From assembly GCA_046594215.1 (NCBI GenBank), contig JBKJPX010000044.1, forward strand, positions 1 to 64,000: a stretch of 64,000 nt of DNA, given 5' to 3'. This stretch comes from Panacagrimonas sp046594215 (GTDB lineage: Bacteria; Pseudomonadota; Gammaproteobacteria; Nevskiales; Nevskiaceae). The number at the start of each line of letters is the position of its first letter. Within the stretch, counting starts at the first letter, position 1. A program made the position numbers and the translations under genes. Positions 7,889 through 15,963 of the stretch are shown here, piece after piece. The notes beneath the pieces were generated by a model. That model was not told the origin of the DNA, made no database searches, and saw nothing but the letters and a program-made list of their open reading frames with translations.

Positions 7889-8224
7889 ATGAGCGAGTCC
7901 AGGGACTTGGGCGCAGCGCTGGACGAGCTCTACGCCACACTGGTGGAACGCAAGTCGGCGGACCCGTCCAAGTCCTACGCCGCCAGCCTGTACGCGAAGG
8001 GCCTCGACACGATCCTGAAGAAGATCGGTGAGGAGTCGGCGGAAACATTGATCGCCGCCAAGAACGGATCGCACCCGGAGATGGTCTACGAAATGGTGGA
8101 TTTGCTTTACCACGTGTTCGTGCTGATGGCGCGGGAAGGCATCCAACCGGGCGATCTGGCCGTAGAATTGAAACGTCGCGCAGGTCGTTCCGGGCTTGAA
8201 GAGAAGGCCGTCCGCGTCAAATAG
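7889..8224 (+). CDS. hisE: Phosphoribosyl-ATP pyrophosphatase
   Basis: A 111-residue all-helical MazG-like enzyme that hydrolyses PR-ATP to PR-AMP, step 2 of histidine synthesis. The conserved KKIGEESAETLIAAK helix and EMVDLLYH carry the acidic Mg ligands. The ATG at 7889 is preferred; a TTG at 7874 overlapping the hisF stop is possible. No PR-AMP cyclohydrolase (hisI) lies between hisF and hisE or is fused to this protein, although that is the usual place in many proteobacteria. tatA follows after 43 bp. Confidence 0.95.
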   Translation: MSESRDLGAALDELYATLVERKSADPSKSYAASLYAKGLDTILKKIGEESAETLIAAKNGSHPEMVYEMVDLLYHVFVLMAREGIQPGDLAVELKRRAGRSGLEEKAVRVK

Positions 8225-8267
8225 GTAAAACCGCGGAGCAATCCGCACCCCGGAAAGGAGACCCATC

Positions 8268-8492
8268 ATGGGTAGTTTCAGCATTTGGCACTGGCTCGTC
8301 GTGCTCGTCATCGTGGTGCTCGTGTTTGGCACCAAGAAGCTGCGCAACCTCGGCGGCGATCTCGGCAGCGCGATCAAGAATTTCAAGGGCGCGATGAAGG
8401 ATGGCGAGGCCGAGGCGGCCAAGACGCCCGAGGAACTCGCCAACGCCCAAAAGACGGCCGAAGAACGCGAACGCGAGTCGGACAAGGTCTGA
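8268..8492 (+). CDS. tatA: Twin-arginine translocase subunit TatA
   Basis: A 74-residue TatA, forming the size-variable pore of the Tat system that exports folded proteins. It has one N-terminal membrane helix (residues 5-20), the hinge motif FGTKKLRNLG, an amphipathic helix and a charged Glu/Lys tail. A good Shine-Dalgarno (GGAAAGGAG) precedes the ATG. It is first of a tatABC operon that follows hisE closely and may be co-transcribed with the his genes. Confidence 0.97.
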   Translation: MGSFSIWHWLVVLVIVVLVFGTKKLRNLGGDLGSAIKNFKGAMKDGEAEAAKTPEELANAQKTAEERERESDKV

Positions 8493-8515
8493 TCTAGGCC
8501 CAGAGGACACGTTCC

Positions 8516-8806
8516 GTGTTCGACATCAGTTTCGGTGAACTCGCCCTCTGCTTCCTCGTGGCGCTCGTCGTGCTCGGCCCCGAGAAGCTTCCCAAGGTCG
8601 CACGCACGGTGGGTCGATGGGCCGGCCAGGCGCGCGGGTACATGAAGAACCTCTCCAGCGAACTCGAGCGCGAGACATCGGTCATGGACATCAAGCGCCA
8701 GCTCGAGGAGGCCAAGCGCGAGCTGCAGAAGGCCGGCTCCGATGCCGAGCGCGAAACGCGCAGCATCGGCGAGAGCGTCACGCGCGACATGAACAAGAAG
8801 CCGTGA
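8516..8806 (+). CDS. tatB: Twin-arginine translocase subunit TatB
   Basis: A 96-residue TatB, which with TatC forms the receptor for twin-arginine signal peptides. The GTG start at 8516 gives MFDISFGEL, the typical TatB terminus. The first 20 residues form the membrane helix, with the hinge LGPEKLPKVAR. A long amphipathic, charged C-terminal helix follows. The stop overlaps the tatC start by four bases, implying translational coupling. Confidence 0.97.
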   Translation: MFDISFGELALCFLVALVVLGPEKLPKVARTVGRWAGQARGYMKNLSSELERETSVMDIKRQLEEAKRELQKAGSDAERETRSIGESVTRDMNKKP

Positions 8807-9594
8807 GCGAATCCGAGGAACAGCCGACGGCGCCTGAGCAGCCCTTGATGGCGCATCTGCTGGAGCTGCGCGATCGGGTCCTCAAGATGACGTATGGCAT
8901 CGGCCTGGCTTTCATCCCCCTGGCGTACTTCTCGAAGCAGATCTACGCGATCGTCGCCGAGCCGCTGATGAAGCTGATGCCCGCGGGCACCTCGATGATC
9001 GCCACCGAGGTCGCCTCGCCGTTCTTCGCGCCACTGAAGCTGTCGATGATCCTTGCCGTCGCGGCGTCGATGCCCTGGACCTTGTTCCAGCTGTGGGCCT
9101 TTGTGGCGCCCGGGCTCTACAAGTCCGAACGCCGCCTCGTCACGCCGCTGCTGTTCTCCAGCACTGCGCTGTTCTATGCCGGCATGTCGCTGGCTTACTT
9201 CTTCGTGCTGCCCACGGTGTTCAAGTTCCTGATCAGCGTCGCGCCCGAGGGCGTGGCGGTGATGACGGACATCAACAAGTACCTGAACTTCGTGCTCGCG
9301 ATTTTCCTGGCCTTCGGCCTTGCATTCGAGACGCCCGTTGCGATCGTGCTGCTGATCTACACCGGCTTCGTGACGCCCAGCCAGCTGCGCGAGAATCGCG
9401 GCTACGTCGTGGTGGGATGTTTCGTGGTCGCGGCAGTACTGACGCCGCCGGACATCGTCTCGCAATTTCTGCTGGCGGTCCCGACCTACGTTCTGTTCGA
9501 AATCGGCATCCTGGCCGGCCAGTTCATGACGCCCAACATCAAGGAAGTCGAGGAACAGCGCCGGCTGGACCAGATCGCCAACCGCGACCTGTAA
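8803..9594 (+). CDS. tatC: Twin-arginine translocase subunit TatC
   Basis: A 263-residue, six-helix membrane protein that binds the twin-arginine motif. The GTG start at 8803 overlaps tatB (GTGA), and the N-terminal cytoplasmic stretch MAHLLELRDRV contains the conserved HLxELR signature. The FxxFQ..AFVxPGLYxxER motif (LFQLWAFVAPGLYKSERR) and the LTPPD motif between later helices are also present. It ends 34 bp from convergent aroE, with a hairpin in between. Confidence 0.97.
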   Translation: MSESEEQPTAPEQPLMAHLLELRDRVLKMTYGIGLAFIPLAYFSKQIYAIVAEPLMKLMPAGTSMIATEVASPFFAPLKLSMILAVAASMPWTLFQLWAFVAPGLYKSERRLVTPLLFSSTALFYAGMSLAYFFVLPTVFKFLISVAPEGVAVMTDINKYLNFVLAIFLAFGLAFETPVAIVLLIYTGFVTPSQLRENRGYVVVGCFVVAAVLTPPDIVSQFLLAVPTYVLFEIGILAGQFMTPNIKEVEEQRRLDQIANRDL

Positions 9595-9630
9595 CACCGC
9601 TTCGCCGCGGCGCGGCGGTGCCGCCCTTTT
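9595..9630 (+). terminator. Likely terminator after tatC
   Basis: CACCGC (9595-9600) pairs with GCGGTG (9615-9620) around a GC-rich inner stem. A CCGCCC stretch and four T residues to 9630 follow. It sits between the convergent tatC and aroE stops. Confidence 0.5.
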
Positions 9631-10519
9631 AGTCCTGCGGCGGCAACTCGACGTGATGACGGCGAACCGGCTGGTGTGCGCCGACCGCCTCGCATTCCCC
9701 GTGTCCCCTCATCTGCCGGCGCAGCTCGGCCAGCACCGGCGCCGTCTGGGGTCGCATGCCCCGCCAGATGGCGAAGCTGCTCGCGGCCTGCTCGACCAGC
9801 ATTCCCAGGCCGTCGTCCGCATGCGTGGCGCCCTGCGTGCGTGCCCACTGGCAGAACGGGCCACTGGCGTCCCCGTAACTCAGGTCGTAGCAATCGCCGC
9901 CGTCGGCGAGAAGCCGGCCGGGGAGCATCGGCAGGCCGCCGACGTGCCCGGCCGAAGTCGCGTTGATGATCACGTCGTAGCGGTCGCCCTTCAGTGCCAG
10001 GTGCGTGCGGGGCGTGATCGCGCCGACTGGCTTGAACAGTTCCGCCAGTTCCTCGGGCTTCCAGGGATTACGGTTGGAGACCACGAGTTCTGCGGGCCGG
10101 GCTGACAGGATCGGCCCGAGGATGCCGCGCGTGGCGCCGCCGGCTCCCAGCACCAGCACGCGTCGCCCGGCCAGCCCGATTCCCAGGCGCGCGAAATCCG
10201 CGATGAAGCCCTCGCCGTCGGTGTTGTCGCCGGTCCAGCCGGTGTCCGTCCGAATCAGGGTGTTCACGGCGCCCGCGAGCTGCGCGCGCTCCGACACCGA
10301 CTCGCAGATCCTCGCGACCGCCTGCTTGTGCGGCAGCGTCACGTTCGCGCCGCGCATGCCTTCGCCATGCAGTCGCCCAAGTTCATCGGCCAGCGCGGCC
10401 GGCGCGATCTCGATGGCCTCGTAGCCCAGATCCTGCGCCGTCTGCTTCGCGAACAGCGCGTGGATCACGGGCGACTTGGAATGCGAGATGGGTTGGCCGA
10501 TGACGGCGTACCTGTCCAT
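9629..10519 (-). CDS. aroE: Shikimate dehydrogenase
   Basis: A 296-residue enzyme that reduces 3-dehydroshikimate to shikimate with NADPH, in aromatic amino acid synthesis. The substrate-binding SHSKSP is at residues 12-17, the catalytic pair is K65 (NVTLPHK) and D101 (GDNTDGEG), and the nucleotide loop is GAGGAT at 125-130. The last ~25 residues (His/Arg-rich) extend beyond the usual end. It lies 28 bp behind hemB on the same strand, so a hemB-aroE operon is likely. AroG for the same pathway is at the far end of this window. Confidence 0.95.
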   Translation of the reverse strand: MDRYAVIGQPISHSKSPVIHALFAKQTAQDLGYEAIEIAPAALADELGRLHGEGMRGANVTLPHKQAVARICESVSERAQLAGAVNTLIRTDTGWTGDNTDGEGFIADFARLGIGLAGRRVLVLGAGGATRGILGPILSARPAELVVSNRNPWKPEELAELFKPVGAITPRTHLALKGDRYDVIINATSAGHVGGLPMLPGRLLADGGDCYDLSYGDASGPFCQWARTQGATHADDGLGMLVEQAASSFAIWRGMRPQTAPVLAELRRQMRGHGECEAVGAHQPVRRHHVELPPQD

Positions 10520-10547
10520 GGCAGAGGGTGCGGAATTCGGGAGTCGG

Positions 10548-11603
10548 TTATTCGGCCAACCAGGTCGCAGCCTGCTTGCTGTAATAGCTGAGGATCATGT
10601 CGGCGCCGGCGCGGCGGAAGCAGAGCAGCGCTTCCATCAGCGCACCACGCTCGTCCAGCCAGCCGTTGGCGATGGCTGCGCGCAGCATCGCGTACTCGCC
10701 GCTGACCTGGTACGCCGCCACCGGCACGCTGAACGTGTCCTTCACGCGACGCACGATGTCCAGGTAGGGCATGCCGGGCTTCACCATCACGATGTCCGCG
10801 CCCTCCGCGATGTCCAGCGCAACCTCGCGCAGCGCCTCTTCGGTGTTGGCCGGATCCATCTGATAGCTGCGCTTGTCGGCCTTGCCGAGATTGCGGGCGG
10901 ATCCCACGGCGTCGCGGAACGGACCGTAGAAGCTCGATGCGTACTTGGCCGCGTACGACAGGATCAGCGTGTTCTTCTGCCCGTCGCGTTCGAGCACGTC
11001 GCGGATCTGGCCGATGCGGCCGTCCATCATGTCGCTGGGCGACACGATGTCGGCGCCGGCGCGCGCGTTGACCAGGGCCTGCTTGCGCAACATCTCGACG
11101 GTTCCGTCGTTGTCGACGTCGCCGTCGGCGCCCAGCACGCCGTCATGGCCGTGCGTGGTGAACGGGTCCAGGGCCACGTCGACCATCACGCTGAGCTGCG
11201 GGCAGGCCTTCTTGACCGCCTTGATCGCACGCGCCGTCAGCCCTTCCGGATTGAGCGCCTCGTCGCCGCGCGCGTTCTTCTGCGACTGCGGGATTACCGG
11301 AAAGAGCGCCACGCAGCCCACGCCCAGCGCCTGCAGCGCCTCGCACTCGCGCACGAGCTCCTCGAGATCGAAGCGCACGACCCCCGGCATCGACGCAACC
11401 GTGCCTTTTTCCTCACCTTCGGCCACGAACAAGGGCTGGATCAGCTGCCCCGCCGCAAGGCGCGTTTCGCGCACCAACTCCCGGATCGAGGCGGACTGGC
11501 GCAGGCGGCGCGGACGGGTCAGGGGGAATCGCGCGAGACTTGGCGCTTTCAAGGGATTGCTCGGCAGTGAATCGCCGCGAATGATAGCTGCATGGAACCC
11601 CAT
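10548..11603 (-). CDS. hemB: Delta-aminolevulinic acid dehydratase (porphobilinogen synthase)
   Basis: This enzyme condenses two ALA molecules to porphobilinogen in heme synthesis. The Schiff-base lysines are in YAAKYASSFYGPFR and MVKPGMPYLD. The metal-site loop reads DVALDPFTTHGHDG, with Asp/Ala where zinc enzymes have Cys; this is the Asp-rich, Mg-type HemB known from Pseudomonas. The start is uncertain: ATG 11603 gives 351 residues and overlaps the divergent gene by 12 bp, while TTG 11552 gives 334 residues, nearer the family norm, followed by the conserved FPLTRPRRLR. Neither has a strong ribosome site. Confidence 0.93.
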   Translation of the reverse strand: MGFHAAIIRGDSLPSNPLKAPSLARFPLTRPRRLRQSASIRELVRETRLAAGQLIQPLFVAEGEEKGTVASMPGVVRFDLEELVRECEALQALGVGCVALFPVIPQSQKNARGDEALNPEGLTARAIKAVKKACPQLSVMVDVALDPFTTHGHDGVLGADGDVDNDGTVEMLRKQALVNARAGADIVSPSDMMDGRIGQIRDVLERDGQKNTLILSYAAKYASSFYGPFRDAVGSARNLGKADKRSYQMDPANTEEALREVALDIAEGADIVMVKPGMPYLDIVRRVKDTFSVPVAAYQVSGEYAMLRAAIANGWLDERGALMEALLCFRRAGADMILSYYSKQAATWLAE

Positions 11604-12386
11604 GCCGCGTTGGCGGAACTGCTGCGGCCCGCACTCTTCTTCGCTGCGCTGGTTGCGCTCAGCAGGCTTGAGCAATGGCGGCCGCTGCGGCTGAGCGACC
11701 CCCAACGTCTTGCGCGATGGCCCGCGAATCTGGGGCTGGTCGCAATCGGCACCGCGATGATCCTCGTGCTGCGGCTGAGCCTGCTCGGCGCCGCGCTGTG
11801 GGCGCAGCGCGAAGGCTTCGGCCTGTTCAACCGCGTCGACGCGCCGGTCGCGGTCGAGGTGACGCTGGCGTGGCTGCTGCTCGACCTTGCGGTCTACGCC
11901 CAGCACCGCGGACTGCACGAGATCAAATGGTTGTGGCCGCTGCATCGCGTGCACCACAGCGACGTCGAGTTCGACGTGACCACCGGCCTGCGCTTTCACC
12001 CGGCAGAGACCTTGCTCGCACAGCTGTTCCGACTCGGCGTGATCCTCCTGCTCGGTGCGCCCTGGCTGTCAGTGCTGTTGTTCGAGATCGCGCTGGCGCT
12101 GTTCTTGCTGTTCTCACATGCCAACCTGAGACTCGCGGCGGGGTTCGAACGCGCCTTGCGCACGCTGCTGGTGACCCCGGGTTTGCATCGCACCCATCAC
12201 TCGATTCATCCCGAGGAGAGGAACTCGAACTACGGAAACGTCCTGAGCCTGTGGGACCGCCTGTTCCGCAGCTATACGCCCGAAGCGCGCGACCCACCGC
12301 GCCAGATGTGCATCGGTTTGGCGGAATTTCGCGTACCGCCGCATCAGACCCTGCGCGCGTTGCTCGTGCAGCCGCTCGAACGATGA
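11592..12386 (+). CDS. Sterol desaturase / fatty acid hydroxylase-family membrane enzyme
   Basis: A 264-residue integral membrane di-iron oxygenase (PF04116 type). The eight-His signature is complete: H105-x3-H109, H118-x2-HH122, H176, and H199-x2-HH203 followed by IHPEERNSNYG. Four hydrophobic segments surround it. Members hydroxylate or desaturate sterols, fatty acids or carotenoids; the substrate is not readable here. The start codon overlaps the possible hemB start on the other strand. The sigma gene begins 81 bp downstream. Confidence 0.85.
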   Translation: MEPHAALAELLRPALFFAALVALSRLEQWRPLRLSDPQRLARWPANLGLVAIGTAMILVLRLSLLGAALWAQREGFGLFNRVDAPVAVEVTLAWLLLDLAVYAQHRGLHEIKWLWPLHRVHHSDVEFDVTTGLRFHPAETLLAQLFRLGVILLLGAPWLSVLLFEIALALFLLFSHANLRLAAGFERALRTLLVTPGLHRTHHSIHPEERNSNYGNVLSLWDRLFRSYTPEARDPPRQMCIGLAEFRVPPHQTLRALLVQPLER

Positions 12387-12467
12387 CGCACATGTTCGAG
12401 ACGAAAGGGCACACTGATTTCGGCGAGGTACCGCTATCATCCCTCCCCTATTCCAAGAACGAGCCTC

Positions 12468-13034
12468 ATGGCCGACGCAGAGCACCTGAGGAGCCTGCTG
12501 CAAGCGACCGCGCGCGGAGACCAACGCGCGTTCTCGGAGCTTTATCGCGCGACGAGTTCGCATCTGTACGGCTTGCTGCTGCGTATGCTTCAACGACGGG
12601 ACTGGGCGGAAGAAGCGCTGCAGGACTGCTTCATCAAGGTCTGGCAGAAGGCCGAGACCTACGAGGCGGACAAGGGCGCTCCGCTCACGTGGCTGCTCAG
12701 CGTCGCGCGTTACAGGGCACTCGACCTGCTTCGCGTGAAGCGACCGGAAGTCGAACTTCCGGATGGCGAGGAGGGCAGCAGCACGCTGCCGCCGCTGACG
12801 CTTCAGGACGAGGGACAGGACCCTCTGGCGCGTGCGAGCGAAACGCAGGGCATCGCGCGCATGCGCGAGTGCCTCAAGGAACTTCCATCCGAGCAGCGCG
12901 AGGCCGTGCTGCTCGCCTACTACGAGGGTTATACGCACCAGGAGCTGGCGGCACGGATGAACGCACCGCTGGGTACCGTGAAGAGCTGGGTTCGCCGTGG
13001 TCTGGCGCGCCTGCGCGAAGCACTGGATCGATGA
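12468..13034 (+). CDS. ECF-family RNA polymerase sigma factor
   Basis: A 188-residue sigma-70-family extracytoplasmic-function factor. Region 2 spans about residues 20-85 (FSELYRATSSHLYGLLLRML, then WAEEALQDCFIKVWQ and the WLLSVARYRALDLLR helix). Region 4 spans about residues 128-185 with the HTH YEGYTHQELAARMNAPLGTVKSW. It is followed two bases later by a membrane anti-sigma gene, the SigK/RskA-like arrangement. The regulon is unknown; autoregulation is usual for such pairs. Confidence 0.93.
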   Translation: MADAEHLRSLLQATARGDQRAFSELYRATSSHLYGLLLRMLQRRDWAEEALQDCFIKVWQKAETYEADKGAPLTWLLSVARYRALDLLRVKRPEVELPDGEEGSSTLPPLTLQDEGQDPLARASETQGIARMRECLKELPSEQREAVLLAYYEGYTHQELAARMNAPLGTVKSWVRRGLARLREALDR

Positions 13035-13035
13035 C

Positions 13036-13785
13036 ATGAACTACCAATCGACCAAGTTGCGGCAAGCCCTGGCCTCCGAGTACGTGGCCGGCACGCTGAT
13101 CGGTGCGGCGCGCAAACGCTTCAAGCGGCTGCTCGCCGAAGATCCGACCCTGCGCGAGGAAGTGCGGTACTGGGAAGAACGATTTGGCACGCTCGGCATC
13201 TTCGAACCGGTGCCGCCACGCGAATTGGTGTGGACCGAGATCGAACAGCGCATCTACCAGACCGCGGGCAATGTGATCCCGATCGTGGCCAAGCGCCAGC
13301 AGCGCAGCCTGATGATCTGGCGCCTGTGGGCCGGACTCGCCACCGCCGCGAGCGTCGTGCTCGCCGTCATGGTGATCCGCGACCAGCCTGCGCGCACGCC
13401 GTTCCTGCCCGAGAAGCCGCAGGTGGTCGAGCGCCTCGTGCAGGCGCAGGCCTACGTCGCCGCGCTCAAGCTGCCGCAGGAAGACGCGCAGTGGACCGTG
13501 AGCGTGCTGCCCGACTCGCGCGCGTTGCGCGTGATCGCCAGCCAGAAGGCCAAGCTCAAGGAAGACGAGGATTACGAACTCTGGTGGCTGGCCGAAGACG
13601 GCGCTGTCACCTCGCTCGGCCTGCTGCCGCGAGAAGGTGCGTGGCAGGTGCTGCTGCCGGCTCACCTGCATGTGAAAGCCAGCGGTCGCGTCGCGGTGAG
13701 CCTGGAACAAGCGGGCGGATCGCAGGCCGAGAACGGTCCGAGCGGACCCGTGTTGCTGGCAGCACCCCTGGTGCCCTCGGTCTGA
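13036..13785 (+). CDS. Membrane anti-sigma factor (RskA-like)
   Basis: A 249-residue protein beginning two bases after the sigma stop. The N-terminal cytoplasmic part (residues 1-90) has the zinc-less anti-sigma fold, with a LASEYVAGTL-GAARKRFKRLL start typical of RskA-type proteins. One membrane helix lies at about 93-114. The remaining ~135 residues are periplasmic and contain W-x-W/WQVLLP beta-rich motifs of the RskA C-terminal domain (PF10099). It presumably holds the adjacent sigma factor inactive until proteolysis. Confidence 0.88.
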   Translation: MNYQSTKLRQALASEYVAGTLIGAARKRFKRLLAEDPTLREEVRYWEERFGTLGIFEPVPPRELVWTEIEQRIYQTAGNVIPIVAKRQQRSLMIWRLWAGLATAASVVLAVMVIRDQPARTPFLPEKPQVVERLVQAQAYVAALKLPQEDAQWTVSVLPDSRALRVIASQKAKLKEDEDYELWWLAEDGAVTSLGLLPREGAWQVLLPAHLHVKASGRVAVSLEQAGGSQAENGPSGPVLLAAPLVPSV

Positions 13786-13876
13786 TTGCGCGCGAACGCG
13801 CACCCGTCGCAGTGCGTCGTCCTGCCTGCGCATCCACACGCTGGGGGCGTCGCGCACGCGGCGCTAGTCTTTCGCC

Positions 13877-14047
13877 ATGCTCGAAAAGACCTTGCTCGAC
13901 CAGCTCGAATCCCTCAGCCCTTCCCAGCGGCTGGAACTGATCGGCCGCGTGTGGGACCTGCTGGACGCCCAGGGCCTACCGCTGGGCGATGCGGACACCG
14001 TCATCCTGGAGGTCCCGATCGAGAGCAGCACAACGCAATCGTCCTGA
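13877..14047 (+). CDS. Small addiction-module-like protein
   Basis: A 56-residue ORF. Its sequence, with LESLSPSQRLELIGRVWDLL and then LPLGDAD, resembles the N-terminal part of the Unstab_antitox/addiction-module family (PF09720), whose members read L(S/T)PxERLELIxxLWDSL...PL. The usual LDRRL tail is missing, replaced by an Ile/Val/Ser-rich end, and there is no toxin gene beside it. It is therefore an orphan or decayed antitoxin. It is convergent with gpsA, 21 bp away. The codon pattern looks coding, but expression is unproven. Confidence 0.6.
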   Translation: MLEKTLLDQLESLSPSQRLELIGRVWDLLDAQGLPLGDADTVILEVPIESSTTQSS

Positions 14048-14068
14048 GGGCATCCACCCTGAAACGAT

Positions 14069-15067
14069 TTACTCGGTCTCGGCCTTAGACGGCCTCGTCG
14101 CGAGATTCTTCACCGCCTGCACGGGCGTGATCTCCCCCGCGATCAGTCGCACCACCTGCTCGGTGATGGGCATGTCCACACCGACGCTGCGGGCCAGGCG
14201 CAGCACCTCGGGTGCGGCCTTCACACCCTCGACCACCTGCTGGATCTCCGCCATCGCCTGCACCACGCTCTTGCCCTGCGCCAGCAGCAGGCCCAGGCGG
14301 CGGTTGCGCGACTGGTTGTCGGTGCAGGTCAGCACGAGATCGCCCATGCCGGCCAGGCCCATCAGGGTTTCCGGGTTGGCGCCGAGCGCCTCGCCCAGCC
14401 GCATGGTTTCGGCGAGGCCGCGCGTGATCAGCGCCGCGCGCGTGTTGGCGCCCAGGTTCATGCCGTCCGCAATGCCCACGGCGATGGCCATGACGTTCTT
14501 CGCCGAGCCACCGATCTCGACGCCGACCACATCGTCCGAGGTGTAGGCGCGAAAGCCGTCACCGTGCAGCGACTGCGCAATCAGGTCGGCGAAGGGCTCG
14601 TTGAGCGAGGCCACCGTCACGGCCGTGGGCAGGCCCAAACCCATTTCCTTGGCGAAGGTCGGACCCGAAATCACGGCCAGCGGCCGCGCCTCGCCGAGCA
14701 CGTTGGCCACCACCTCGTGCACGAGGCGCCCGGTTCCGGGTTCCAGCCCCTTGCAGGCGCAGGCCAGTCCCTGTTCCGGGCCCAGCAGGGGAGCGATGCG
14801 CTCGAGCGTCTGGCGCAGCGCGTGGCTCGGTACCACGATCAGCAGGTGCGAGGCGCCTTGCACGGTAGCTTCGAGATCGGAGGTCGCGGTCAGCGAAACC
14901 GGGAAGCGGCAACCCGGCAGGTAGCGTGCGTTCACACGCGCCGCCTGCATCGCTGCCAGCTCGGCCTCGTTGCGGCCCCACAGGCGCGTGGGCGCGCCGC
15001 GCCGAGCAAGCTGGATCGCCATGGCCGTGCCGTAGGAACCCGCGCCGAGCACTCCCAGGCCGATCAT
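14069..15067 (-). CDS. gpsA: NAD(P)-dependent glycerol-3-phosphate dehydrogenase
   Basis: A 332-residue soluble enzyme that reduces DHAP to sn-glycerol-3-phosphate, the backbone for phospholipids. The dinucleotide loop GAGSYGTA is at residues 8-15. The ISGPTFAKEM motif and the GGSAKNVMAIAVGI helix with the catalytic Lys are present, plus GLAGMGDLVLTC. It follows secB by 11 bp on the minus strand; a grxC-secB-gpsA order is a conserved gammaproteobacterial arrangement. Confidence 0.97.
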   Translation of the reverse strand: MIGLGVLGAGSYGTAMAIQLARRGAPTRLWGRNEAELAAMQAARVNARYLPGCRFPVSLTATSDLEATVQGASHLLIVVPSHALRQTLERIAPLLGPEQGLACACKGLEPGTGRLVHEVVANVLGEARPLAVISGPTFAKEMGLGLPTAVTVASLNEPFADLIAQSLHGDGFRAYTSDDVVGVEIGGSAKNVMAIAVGIADGMNLGANTRAALITRGLAETMRLGEALGANPETLMGLAGMGDLVLTCTDNQSRNRRLGLLLAQGKSVVQAMAEIQQVVEGVKAAPEVLRLARSVGVDMPITEQVVRLIAGEITPVQAVKNLATRPSKAETE

Positions 15068-15078
15068 GGCGATAGATC

Positions 15079-15615
15079 CTAGTGAGTGGATGCCGCGTTG
15101 GGGTCGAGGATCACGCGATTGCCGCCTTCGCCCGCAGCGGCCCGCTGGCGCGCAAGGTGATCGACGTACATCGCCTCGAAGTTGATCGGTTGCAGCAACA
15201 GCTGTGGGAAGCCGGCCTTCTGGACAAAGTCGGCCACCGCCTCGCGGGCGAAAGGGAACAACAGGCTCGGGCAGTAGCCGCCCAGGATCGCACCCTTCTC
15301 ACCAGCGTTCGGAAAGCCGCGGATCAGGAAGATGCCTCCCTGCTGCACCTCGACCAGGAACACCGTGTCGTTGCCGTTCTTGGCGGTCACGGTGACGGTG
15401 AGGACGACGTGGAAGTGGTCTTCCTCGAGCATCTTCATCTCGGTAGCGACGTTGATGTCGATCTGCGGCTGCGCGCCGCTCGTGAACACCTGCGGCGCGC
15501 CGGGGACCTCGATGGACGCGTCCTTCACGTAGATTTTCTGCAGCAGCACCTGTCGGTTCGCAGCCTGGCCGGCGGCGGGATCGGCGCTGCCGGAAACGGG
15601 GCCCTGTTCGGCCAT
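15079..15615 (-). CDS. secB: Protein-export chaperone SecB
   Basis: A 178-residue cytoplasmic chaperone that holds preproteins unfolded and delivers them to SecA. The ATG at 15615 begins a polar 20-residue leader before the conserved core LLQKIYVKDASIEVPGAP. The GGYCPSLLFPFAREAVADFV and PINFEAMYVDHL motifs are typical. It lies 78 bp behind grxC and 11 bp before gpsA. Confidence 0.97.
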   Translation of the reverse strand: MAEQGPVSGSADPAAGQAANRQVLLQKIYVKDASIEVPGAPQVFTSGAQPQIDINVATEMKMLEEDHFHVVLTVTVTAKNGNDTVFLVEVQQGGIFLIRGFPNAGEKGAILGGYCPSLLFPFAREAVADFVQKAGFPQLLLQPINFEAMYVDHLARQRAAAGEGGNRVILDPNAASTH

Positions 15616-15693
15616 TGTCTGTTCTCGTATTGGGGTGTGGATCTGCCGGCGTGGCCGGCAGGGGCGCAAGGATAACGCGCCGCCCGGCGTCGA

Positions 15694-15951
15694 TCAGCCG
15701 CCCTGCAGCAGAGGATCGAGCTTGCCGGCGCGATCAAGCGCCGAAAGATCGTCGAACCCACCCACGTGCGTGTCGCCGACGAAGATCTGCGGCACCGTGC
15801 GTCGCCCGGTGATCCGCATCATCTCCTGCCGCTGGTCCGGGTCCTGGTCCACGCGGATCTCTTCGTAGCGCACGCCCTTGTCGTCGAGAAGGCGCTTGGC
15901 CATCACGCAGTAAGGACAGAAGAGGGAGCTGTAGACGCGGACGTCGTGCAT
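15694..15951 (-). CDS. grxC: Glutaredoxin 3 (GrxC)
   Basis: An 85-residue dithiol glutaredoxin with the CPYC active site at residues 12-15, the TVPQIF cis-Pro loop and the GGFDDL glutathione-binding end. It reduces protein disulfides and glutathione mixed disulfides in the cytoplasm. It starts 12 bp after the rhodanese gene stop on the minus strand, so the two are probably co-transcribed with secB and gpsA. Confidence 0.96.
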   Translation of the reverse strand: MHDVRVYSSLFCPYCVMAKRLLDDKGVRYEEIRVDQDPDQRQEMMRITGRRTVPQIFVGDTHVGGFDDLSALDRAGKLDPLLQGG

Positions 15952-15963
15952 GAAGGTTCTGGG

